Program-made: the position numbers and the translations under genes
The notes under the pieces: generated by a model
Told to the model about the DNA's origin: nothing
The model's database searches: none
Seen by the model: the letters and a program-made list of their open reading frames with translations, nothing else
Shown: one piece after another, positions 1-5,386 of the stretch
How positions within the stretch are numbered: the first letter of the stretch is position 1
Layout of the letters: each line of letters begins with the position of its first letter
Assembly (NCBI GenBank): GCA_020720565.1
Contig: DYOK01000005.1
Span: 24,401-32,997 of the forward strand
Source of the DNA: Acetofilamentum sp.
GTDB taxonomy: Bacteria; Bacteroidota; Bacteroidia; Bacteroidales; JAFGXI01
DNA length: 8,597 bases
Direction: 5' to 3'

Positions 1-30
1 AATTTGATTCTGTAACGAATATCAAATGCT

Positions 31-38
31 TAAATCTT
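31..38. repeat. Target-site duplication, left copy
   Basis: TAAATCTT directly abuts the left inverted repeat of the MITE-like element and is repeated exactly at 308-315, directly abutting the right one. The bases just outside the pair differ (T at 30 against C at 307, G at 39 against T at 316), so the match is exactly 8 bp. Confidence 0.65.
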
Positions 39-64
39 GGTTAATTCTATATTTGAGGTGCTAT
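39..64 (+). repeat. Left terminal inverted repeat of the MITE-like element
   Basis: It begins GGTTAATTCT and ends TGAGGTGCTAT. Against the reverse complement of 282-307 it differs only at its 2nd, 11th and 15th bases. Similarity drops sharply inward of position 64 and outward of position 39, as expected for a true element end. Confidence 0.72.
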
Positions 65-72
65 AAAAAAAT

Positions 73-158
73 CTTTGTGTAGCTTTGTGACTTCTTTGTG
101 TCCCTTTGTGAAACAGCTATACCACAAAAAACACAAAGAAAACCACAAAAAACACAAA
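73..158. repeat. CTTTGTG / CACAAA inverted array (long imperfect hairpin)
   Basis: The left arm holds four CTTTGTG units starting at 73, 83, 94 and 104, so they are 10, 11 and 10 bp apart, close to one DNA helical turn. The right arm holds four CACAAA units starting at 123, 132, 144 and 153, arranged as two copies of a 21-bp unit (ACCACAAAAAACACAAA from 121 and from 142). The arms are reverse complements in pattern, and would fold 74-110 onto 121-158 with about 10 nt of loop. From memory, CTTTGTG-type runs recur between genes in Bacteroidota; their role is not known to me. Confidence 0.6.
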
Positions 159-166
159 ACGTTGTG

Positions 167-257
167 TTGAGCGTAGCCGAAACATGGTACATTGAGCTTG
201 CCAGCAGTGAGCCAAGTTTACACTGAGCTTGTCGAAGTGAGCGTAGTCGAAATGTGG
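167..257. repeat. TGAGCGTAG-YCGAAA degenerate repeat modules
   Basis: Two copies of a 20-bp module, TGAGCGTAGCCGAAACATGG at 168-187 and TGAGCGTAGTCGAAATGTGG at 238-257, match at 17 of 20 positions. Between them are two related stretches beginning TTGAGCTTG at 192 and CTGAGCTTG at 223, the latter running on into TCGAAGTG. Sequences of the type TGAGC-TTG/GTAG-TCGAA are, as I recall, widespread dispersed intergenic repeats in Bacteroidota and other phyla. Here they lie inside the MITE-like element rather than next to it. Confidence 0.55.
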
Positions 258-281
258 TTACAAAGTTTCAAAAAAGTAAAA

Positions 282-307
282 ATAGCACCTCATATAAAGA
301 ATTAAGC
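282..307 (-). repeat. Right terminal inverted repeat of the MITE-like element
   Basis: On the minus strand it begins GCTTAATTCT and ends TGAGGTGCTAT, pairing with 39-64. A stretch of 11 bp (TGAGGTGCTAT) is identical in both ends, which suggests that the inner part is the transposase-binding segment; that role is an inference. Confidence 0.72.
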
Positions 308-315
308 TAAATCTT
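308..315. repeat. Target-site duplication, right copy
   Basis: This is the second exact copy of TAAATCTT, next to the right inverted repeat. Removing 39-315 would restore one continuous TAAATCTT target, which is the predicted empty site. Confidence 0.65.
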
Positions 316-362
316 TACAACATGAACTTTTGAACAGTTTAGTATTAAAAAATGGGAGCTTG

Positions 363-391
363 CAAAAAAAATCAATAGCTCGAAGCCCTTA
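363..391. repeat. 29-bp direct repeat, upstream copy
   Basis: This stretch is repeated 93 bp downstream at 456-484, with 25 of 29 positions identical. The best-conserved core is AATAGCTCGAAGCCCTTA (374-391), which differs from AATAGCTCGAAGACCTTA (467-484) at one base. It lies in the gene-free leader of the M16 peptidase gene, outside the MITE-like element. Confidence 0.5.
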
Positions 392-455
392 TAAGTGCCT
401 AAAATAATATAATGTCGGGTTTTATTATGCTAAAAGATTGATAAATAGTTAGCTA

Positions 456-484
456 CAAAAACAAAAAATAGCTCGAAGACCTTA
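456..484. repeat. 29-bp direct repeat, promoter-proximal copy
   Basis: This is the second copy of the 363-391 repeat. It ends 11 bp before the TACCTTTGC box at 496-504, so it covers the region where the -33 element or an activator site would lie. A binding-site role is an inference; a chance duplication in AT-rich DNA is possible, but the TAGCTCGAAG core is not low-complexity. Confidence 0.5.
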
Positions 485-495
485 ATTAAAAAAAC

Positions 496-504
496 TACCT
501 TTGC
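496..504 (+). promoter_or_regulatory. Bacteroidota-type -7 promoter box for the M16 / O-methyltransferase unit
   Basis: TACCTTTGC is a perfect match to the TAnnTTTG box recognised by the primary sigma factor of Bacteroidota. It lies 26 bp before the ATG at 531, leaving a leader of about 20 nt. No good TTTG is seen about 26 bp upstream, where a -33 element would be; the direct repeat core at 467-484 occupies that place. Confidence 0.6.
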
Positions 505-530
505 AGCTTCTAAAAAATCAATAAATCTGG

Positions 531-1751
531 ATGGATTATCAAACCTTAGAACTTTCCAATGGCATAAGATACATACATGTTCCTACCGATAGGTATGTGG
601 CTCACCTTGCTATCATTATCAATGCGGGAACTCGAGATGAACTCGATCACGAACATGGCATGGCTCACTTTATCGAACATGTCATTTTTAAAGGAACCCA
701 AAAACGCAAAGCGTATCACATTTTGAGCCGACTCGAAGATGTGGGGGGCGAAATAGATGCCTATACTTCGAAAGAAGATACTGTTGTTTACACCTCGTTT
801 TTAAAACAATATTTTAATCGATCTGCCGAATTGTTAGCCGACATTTATATCAATTCAGTTTTTCCAGAAAAGGAACTCGAAAAAGAGAAAGAGGTAATTT
901 TAGATGAGATTAATTCGTATTTTGATTCACCTTCGGAGCAGATTTATGACGACTTCGAAAATAAAATATTTGATAATCACGACCTTGGGCACCCCATTTT
1001 AGGGAGTAAAAATTCATTAAAATCGTTCGACAAAAAAGCTATCAATGCGTTTATGTCTCGAACATACAATACCGACAAGATTGTGATTTGTTCGATTGGC
1101 AATATTCCTTTTCAGAAAACAGCCAAGTCCATCGAAAAATATTTTGGCGTTATCCCAGAAAACAGAAGAACATGGTCGCGAAACGAGTTTCACTTTTATC
1201 AACCTTTCGAATTAATTCAGTCGACCCAAACCCACCAAGCACATTGTGTGGTTGGGAACATTGCCTACGATGCTTATCACGAAAAACGAAAAGCACTTCT
1301 ATTACTCAATAACATATTAGGTGGTCCAGGTTTGAATTCGAGATTAAATTTAGCATTGCGCGAACGTCATGGCTGGGTGTATACCATCGAATCGAATTAT
1401 GCACAATATTCCGATATAGGATTATGGTCGGTATATTTTGGAAGCGATAAATCAAATTTCGAAAAAGTGCTTAAACACCTCAAAATTGAGATGCAGCAAA
1501 TGGCCGATGTAACCATGGGTCCTAAACAGTTGGAAAAAGCCAAGCAGCAAATTATTGGACAAATGGCTATGGCATCGGAAAATAATCAAGACATGTTGGT
1601 GGGCATTGGAAAAAGTTACATGCTTTACGACAAATTAGAGTCTTTTGAGCACATAAAAGAAGTGGTCAATGGGATAGGCGTCGAACAAATTAAGGCGGTT
1701 GCTCAAGAGGTTTTCGATGCCAAACAGTTGTCGATTTTTGCGTACGTTTAA
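531..1751 (+). CDS. M16 family zinc metallopeptidase (processing-peptidase / insulinase-like)
   Basis: This 406-residue protein is an inverzincin peptidase that cleaves polypeptides in a closed two-domain chamber. Seen in the sequence: the inverted zinc motif HFIEH at residues 46-50 (His46, Glu49, His50), then ELEKEKEVILDEI at 115-127, where Glu119 and Glu126 have the seven-residue spacing of the distal catalytic glutamates known in pitrilysin. The second domain has GGPGLNSRL (264-272) and the conserved Arg277/Tyr284 pair in LRERHGWVY, a substrate-binding feature of the family. So both halves of a one-chain enzyme of about 45 kDa are present and the active site looks intact. There is no signal peptide or membrane segment, which suggests a cytoplasmic location. 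The ATG at 531 follows a strong -7 box by 26 bp. The O-methyltransferase gene starts 10 bp after its stop, so the two are probably cotranscribed. The substrate is unknown. Confidence 0.93.
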   Translation: MDYQTLELSNGIRYIHVPTDRYVAHLAIIINAGTRDELDHEHGMAHFIEHVIFKGTQKRKAYHILSRLEDVGGEIDAYTSKEDTVVYTSFLKQYFNRSAELLADIYINSVFPEKELEKEKEVILDEINSYFDSPSEQIYDDFENKIFDNHDLGHPILGSKNSLKSFDKKAINAFMSRTYNTDKIVICSIGNIPFQKTAKSIEKYFGVIPENRRTWSRNEFHFYQPFELIQSTQTHQAHCVVGNIAYDAYHEKRKALLLLNNILGGPGLNSRLNLALRERHGWVYTIESNYAQYSDIGLWSVYFGSDKSNFEKVLKHLKIEMQQMADVTMGPKQLEKAKQQIIGQMAMASENNQDMLVGIGKSYMLYDKLESFEHIKEVVNGIGVEQIKAVAQEVFDAKQLSIFAYV

Positions 1752-1761
1752 ATTTGAGTCT

Positions 1762-2403
1762 ATGGAATACGACGAGACCCTAGAACACTATATTAAACAA
1801 CATTCCGATTCAGAGGATGAAATTCTAAAAGAAATTTTTAGAGAAACTCATCTTAAAATGATGCAACCTCGAATGTTATCGGGTAGATTGCAAGGCCAAA
1901 TATTAGAGAGTTTTTCCAGAATGATACAACCCCAATTGATAGTCGAATTGGGTACTTTTACAGGCTATTCGGCTATTTGTCTTGCAAAAGGACTTGCGGT
2001 TGGAGGGAAAATAATAAGCATCGAGGCCGACGACGAGGTAATTGGCATCGCAAAACAGTTTGTCTCCAAATCGAAGTTTTCGGAACAAATCGATATCCGT
2101 TTAGGTGATGCTAAGACAGAAATTGACCTGCTTCCAAACGACATCGATTTGGCATTTATCGATGCAGAAAAAAGTGAATATCTTGAATATTACCAAAAGC
2201 TGCTTCCTAAAATGAAAACAGGTGCGTACCTCATTGCAGACAATGTGCTTTGGAGCGGAAAAGTATTCGATTCTGAAATAAAAAATAACGATTATTCAAC
2301 CAAAGGCATCATAGCTTTTAATGATTATGTCCAACAAGATACAAGGGTAAGCAATTATATTTTGCCCATTCGAGATGGCATGATGATAATACGTAAATTG
2401 TAA
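1762..2403 (+). CDS. Class I SAM-dependent O-methyltransferase (caffeoyl-CoA OMT / COMT-like family)
   Basis: This 213-residue protein belongs to the Methyltransf_3 family of metal-dependent catechol-type O-methyltransferases. The SAM-binding motif I is VELGTFTGYSA (61-71), and IEADDE (87-92) supplies the acidic residue that should bind the SAM ribose. FIDAEKSEY (132-140) and LIADNVLWSGKV (157-168) carry Asp134, Asp160 and Asn161, which match the divalent-metal ligands of the family. Length is normal for the bacterial members. The frame is open back to an ATG at 1699, but that start would lie inside the peptidase gene and add 21 residues unlike the family, so I chose the ATG at 1762, 10 bp after the upstream stop. 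It is probably translated from the peptidase transcript. The acceptor substrate cannot be told from sequence; bacterial relatives act on catechols, and many are uncharacterised. Confidence 0.92.
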   Translation: MEYDETLEHYIKQHSDSEDEILKEIFRETHLKMMQPRMLSGRLQGQILESFSRMIQPQLIVELGTFTGYSAICLAKGLAVGGKIISIEADDEVIGIAKQFVSKSKFSEQIDIRLGDAKTEIDLLPNDIDLAFIDAEKSEYLEYYQKLLPKMKTGAYLIADNVLWSGKVFDSEIKNNDYSTKGIIAFNDYVQQDTRVSNYILPIRDGMMIIRKL

Positions 2404-2454
2404 GAGCTGTTTAAAAATATCGGCAAGGCTATATCGTAATTAGATTTTATTAAG

Positions 2455-2463
2455 TATCTTCGC
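2455..2463 (+). promoter_or_regulatory. Possible -7 promoter box for the exported Met-rich protein
   Basis: TATCTTCGC matches TAnnTTTG at all but one fixed position. It is 52 bp after the O-methyltransferase stop and 141 bp before the ATG at 2605, which would give an unusually long AT-rich leader of about 135 nt. No convincing -33 element is visible, so a closer, weaker promoter is equally possible. Confidence 0.35.
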
Positions 2464-2604
2464 AAAAAATAAAATTAAAGCTGTTGTTTTAAGTACTTCA
2501 AATTAAATTACGTCGTATTAGTATTAAAATAAAAGATTTATAATCAGCTAGTTGTAATATTATTAAATAAATCGAAGACATTAACTTTTTGATAAAGTAT
2601 AAAA

Positions 2605-3234
2605 ATGATGAAAAACCAGATGCACTTTATATTCGGGATGTTGTTAGTTGGTATGTTTTTATTACCAAAACACGCTGATGCTCAGTTTTCTGCAATGAAA
2701 AAAGACAGTCGTCCACTTCTTGTAGCTGTAGGTGGGGGTGTCACTTTTGGTGAGATGACTGGCTTAACCATGCTTGGTGGAAATCTAACTTTCGAAGCCA
2801 GATTAAGACTTGCTCAAATGGGAAGAAATTTTAGCATTACTTCAAATGCAACTGTAATTATGTCATTTGGGAGTGCGACTGTTAATAAAAGTGATAAATT
2901 TTTATTTATACCATCAGGTTTAATCACCTTAAATATAAATGCGTTTAGTCAAGCCACAGCTAAATCTAAAAATAAGTTTGGTGGATTTTTGGGGATAGGT
3001 TTGTTGGTGTTAAATCCTCAGGAAGGGTATTCGTCGAGTAAAGGAGAACAAATATCAAGTGCTGTTGGCCCAGGCGTTATGGCTGGCCCAAGATTTAGAG
3101 CAGGAGGTAGCTTTATCGATGTGAGAGTTTTTGGTGGGATGACCATGGGAGGAGATTCTGAATTTACATACGGTGGCATCAATATGATGTGGACATTGGG
3201 TATGGGAGGCAAACGAATTGGAGGAATGCAATAA
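2605..3234 (+). CDS. Exported Met/Gly-rich protein of unknown function, possibly a small outer-membrane barrel
   Basis: I do not recognise this 209-residue protein. It has a clear Sec signal peptide: charged start, hydrophobic core at about residues 8-20, and an ADA/Q cleavage site near 26-27. The mature part is rich in Gly and alternating hydrophobic/polar stretches (for instance LLVAVGGGVTFGEMTG and SFIDVRVFGGMTMGG), as in beta-strands of outer-membrane barrels. However, the C-terminus (GGKRIGGMQ) lacks the aromatic last residue typical of barrel substrates of the BAM complex. Met is unusually frequent (17 of 209), clustered toward the C-terminus. The ATG at 2605 is followed directly by another ATG at 2608; either could be used. 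The gene stands alone, with 201 bp before it and a terminator after it. Periplasmic or outer-membrane location is inferred from the signal peptide. Confidence 0.82.
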   Translation: MMKNQMHFIFGMLLVGMFLLPKHADAQFSAMKKDSRPLLVAVGGGVTFGEMTGLTMLGGNLTFEARLRLAQMGRNFSITSNATVIMSFGSATVNKSDKFLFIPSGLITLNINAFSQATAKSKNKFGGFLGIGLLVLNPQEGYSSSKGEQISSAVGPGVMAGPRFRAGGSFIDVRVFGGMTMGGDSEFTYGGINMMWTLGMGGKRIGGMQ

Positions 3235-3318
3235 CAGTTCAAGCCAAGCGATTTTCAAGTTCTATCAACACAACTAAAGTGGAATTTTCAAATCATAAAA
3301 TATTAAGGTCGTAGACCC

Positions 3319-3348
3319 AAAATCCGAGTAAATCTCGGATTTTTTTTT
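3319..3348 (+). terminator. Intrinsic terminator after the exported Met-rich protein gene
   Basis: The GC-containing stem AATCCGAG (3321-3328) pairs with CTCGGATT (3334-3341) around the 5-nt loop TAAAT, extendable by two A-T pairs, and runs into nine consecutive T residues (3340-3348). A small GGTC-GTA-GACC hairpin (3307-3317) lies just before it. It separates this gene from the TPR gene, which must therefore have its own promoter within about 3349-3442; I see no good TAnnTTTG there. Confidence 0.88.
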
Positions 3349-3442
3349 AACTTTACTATTCAAAATCACACACCAATACTGTGTATTTGGAATTTGCTCT
3401 GTTAGAATAAATATAAAAAAGCAAAACAAAAACCTTATCAGA

Positions 3443-4675
3443 ATGAAGCATATTATCCTTACAACCTTATTATTTTGCCAATTGTCATTCGATTTACCGG
3501 CACAAACCGTCAACTTTTTTTACGATAGAGCACAGGAGCGAATGGCCAAAAAAGAATACGATGCAGCCATTAAAGATTTGAACGAGGTGCTTAAAAAAGA
3601 TAAACACTTTCACGAGGCATATCACGATTTAGGCGTAATTTATTCAATTAAAAATCAAAAACTCGAAGCCATCAAATATTTTGATTTGGCGATTAAACAA
3701 AATCCCAAATACTACCAAGCCTATCTTGAAAGAGCTAACACGTATTACGACTTAAAGCGGAAAAAAGAAGCCACCGACGATTTTGCCAACGTAATTGCCC
3801 AAAAACCAGATTTAGCCATTGCATACGAGAAAAGAGGATATATCTATTATCAAGACAAAGATTTTAATGCAGCACTCGACGATTTTTTAAAAGCAGAAAA
3901 ATACAAGAGCAATAACCCAGAATTGTATTTTCTTAGAGGAGAGGTTTATCGACAAAAATCTATGCCCGACAAAGCCATTGCCGATTATACAAAAGCAATT
4001 GGCCTAAAGTCTGACCTTATCAAAGCCATGAAGGCAAGAGGGGAACTATACTATGAGAAAAAAGACTATGCTGCTGCAATTGTTGACTTAAAACGTGCTA
4101 AAGTTGAATTCGATAACGAGAGCGTAAACATTATGTTAGCTCACAGTTATTTTTATACCAACGAATATGACTTGGCCATATTTTTTTACTCTGATGTGAT
4201 CACCAAACATCGCACAAACGACTGGTTAGTTTATTACAACAGAGGCATTGCATATACCGAGAAAGAACAATACGAATTAGCTAAAAATGATTTTGGAAAA
4301 TCTATTGCTAATAAAGCAGATAATTACGAAGCCTATTATCGCAGAGCAGAAGTTTATCAGAAAATGGGAAAAGCTTCATTTGCAATAAAAGATTACAATA
4401 AAGTAATGCAATTAAATCCAAAAGACCCATTGCCATACTTCGAAAGAGGAAAGCACCATTGGAATAATAAAGAAGTGGGTGCTTGTATTACAGATATGAC
4501 TCAGTACATTAAATTAACTAAAACGCCAAAGCCCGAAGCGTATTATCTAAGAGGGGCATCGTATTTTCTACTAAACGAAAAAGATAAAGGGTGCGAAGAC
4601 TTAGTTAAAGCCAAAGAAATGGGAATGAAAGGTGCTTCAGAGATGCATAAAAAAGCATGTTTCGATGTCAAATAA
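3443..4675 (+). CDS. Secreted tetratricopeptide-repeat protein (about 11 TPRs)
   Basis: This 410-residue protein is almost wholly TPR. A signal peptide covers residues 1 to about 21 (core IILTTLLFCQLSF, ending LPAQ), so it acts beyond the inner membrane. From about residue 24, eleven 33-36-residue helical pairs follow without a break, with the usual W/Y-G/R-A-P signature positions, for example the repeats starting at FHEAYHDLG, YYQAYLERA, NPELYFLRG and NYEAYYRRA. The C-terminus, GCEDLVKAKEMGMKGASEMHKKACFDV, carries two Cys of the kind common in secreted Bacteroidota TPR proteins and could form a disulfide. Such proteins are scaffolds and bind peptides or partner proteins; no catalytic domain is seen. 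The gene's last 11 bp overlap the start of the TrmN6 gene, implying cotranscription, though the two products act in different compartments. Confidence 0.9.
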   Translation: MKHIILTTLLFCQLSFDLPAQTVNFFYDRAQERMAKKEYDAAIKDLNEVLKKDKHFHEAYHDLGVIYSIKNQKLEAIKYFDLAIKQNPKYYQAYLERANTYYDLKRKKEATDDFANVIAQKPDLAIAYEKRGYIYYQDKDFNAALDDFLKAEKYKSNNPELYFLRGEVYRQKSMPDKAIADYTKAIGLKSDLIKAMKARGELYYEKKDYAAAIVDLKRAKVEFDNESVNIMLAHSYFYTNEYDLAIFFYSDVITKHRTNDWLVYYNRGIAYTEKEQYELAKNDFGKSIANKADNYEAYYRRAEVYQKMGKASFAIKDYNKVMQLNPKDPLPYFERGKHHWNNKEVGACITDMTQYIKLTKTPKPEAYYLRGASYFLLNEKDKGCEDLVKAKEMGMKGASEMHKKACFDVK

Positions 4676-5384
4676 TTGGTTTCAGTTCAAACAATTTAGA
4701 GTGGCTCAAGACAAAACGGCCATGAAAGTAGGCACCGACGGGGTATTGCTCGGTGTTTGGGCAGATCATCAAAATCCAATACAGATACTCGATATTGGAA
4801 CAGGAACGGGTCTGGTTGCACTTATGTTGGCTCAACGGTTTTCAAATGCCCAAATAGATGCGGTAGAAATTGAGAAAGAAGCATCAGAACAAGCACAAGA
4901 AAATTTTTCGAACAGTCCTTGGCACAATAGACTCAAATGTTTTCACACCGAAATCCAAACGTTCAAACCTGAAATTGAAAAAAAATATCAGCTTATTGTG
5001 AGTAACCCGCCATATTTTTTGCCCAATTTTCATACTTCCGATTTAAAGCGAAAAATTGCTCGACAATCCACGCATTTAAATGCCACAGAATTAATTCGTA
5101 ATTCTAAAAAATGGATAGCTAACGATGGCGTTTTTTCGGTTATTTTACCTTTAGACGCTAGCGAGGAATTTATCAAAATTGCAATTTCCGAAGGCTTGTA
5201 TTGTATGGCTCAAACTCATGTACGGCCTACCCGAAACCATCCAATTAAAAGAAGTTTATTAGCATTTAGCTTAGATGATCAATTATGTAAGCAAAACGAA
5301 TTGGTGATTGAGACCGAAAAAAGACACCATTATACTACCGAATTTAAAAAGTTGGTCGAACCTTTTTATCTGAATCCACAGTAG
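4665..5384 (+). CDS. trmN6: tRNA1(Val) (adenine(37)-N6)-methyltransferase, TrmN6/YfiC-like
   Basis: This 239-residue enzyme is predicted to use SAM to methylate N6 of adenosine 37 in tRNA1(Val), next to the anticodon, in the cytoplasm. The start FQFKQFRVAQDKTAMKVGTD (6-25) closely resembles the N-terminus of E. coli YfiC as I remember it (FKQF.VA.D..AMKVGTDG). Motif I is ILDIGTGTGLVA (41-52), the acidic ribose-binding segment is VEIE (67-70), and the catalytic motif IV is NPPY (114-117), typical of N6-adenine methylation. ARQSTHLN (132-139) and PIKRSLLAF (193-201) are further family marks. The frame is open to an ATG at 4632, but the conserved N-terminus begins only after the ATG at 4665, so I chose that; it overlaps the TPR gene by 11 bp. 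The overlap suggests translational coupling. Confidence 0.9.
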   Translation: MSNNWFQFKQFRVAQDKTAMKVGTDGVLLGVWADHQNPIQILDIGTGTGLVALMLAQRFSNAQIDAVEIEKEASEQAQENFSNSPWHNRLKCFHTEIQTFKPEIEKKYQLIVSNPPYFLPNFHTSDLKRKIARQSTHLNATELIRNSKKWIANDGVFSVILPLDASEEFIKIAISEGLYCMAQTHVRPTRNHPIKRSLLAFSLDDQLCKQNELVIETEKRHHYTTEFKKLVEPFYLNPQ

Positions 5385-5386
5385 CG

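Larger units (their letters stand above)
39..307. mobile_element. MITE-like non-autonomous element with terminal inverted repeats and 8-bp target duplication
   Basis: The element is bounded by 26-bp imperfect inverted repeats (39-64 and 282-307, 23 of 26 positions identical). Immediately outside them lies an exact 8-bp direct repeat, TAAATCTT, at 31-38 and 308-315. This target duplication / inverted repeat / core / inverted repeat / target duplication order is the hallmark of a transposed DNA element. The 217-bp core has no open reading frame of useful size, so it cannot encode a transposase and would have to be mobilised in trans. The core is made of two repeat modules: a CTTTGTG/CACAAA inverted array (73-158) and TGAGCNT..CGAA repeats (167-257). 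An 8-bp duplication and G-starting ends are compatible with families such as IS1595 or ISL3, but I cannot name the parent. The boundaries are read directly; mobility is inferred. Confidence 0.72.
316..530. other. Gene-free leader between the mobile element and the M16 gene
   Basis: Together with the element, this makes up the 530-bp stretch at the left without a gene. Outside the direct repeat pair and the promoter box I see no coding potential, no tRNA-like fold and no terminator. Positions 1-30, left of the element, are too short to assign. Confidence 0.6.

Noticed and set aside
121..158. CRISPR-like array from the regular ACCACAAAAAACACAAA repeats
   Set aside because: The repeats are only 17 bp at a 21-bp period with no unique spacers, and no cas genes are present; they are the right arm of an inverted array.
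1699..1761. Upstream extension of the O-methyltransferase to an ATG at 1699
   Set aside because: It lies within the peptidase coding region, and its 21 residues do not resemble the family; the ATG at 1762 fits the operon spacing.
3018..3258. Minus-strand open frames of 67 and 74 residues opposite the Met-rich protein gene
   Set aside because: Pro/Ile-rich translations are the expected antisense of Gly/Met-rich coding sequence; there are no promoter or family features.
3274..3513. Minus-strand 79-residue hydrophobic open frame between the Met-rich and TPR genes
   Set aside because: It crosses the intrinsic terminator and the TPR signal-peptide coding region; the hydrophobicity reflects AT-rich sequence.
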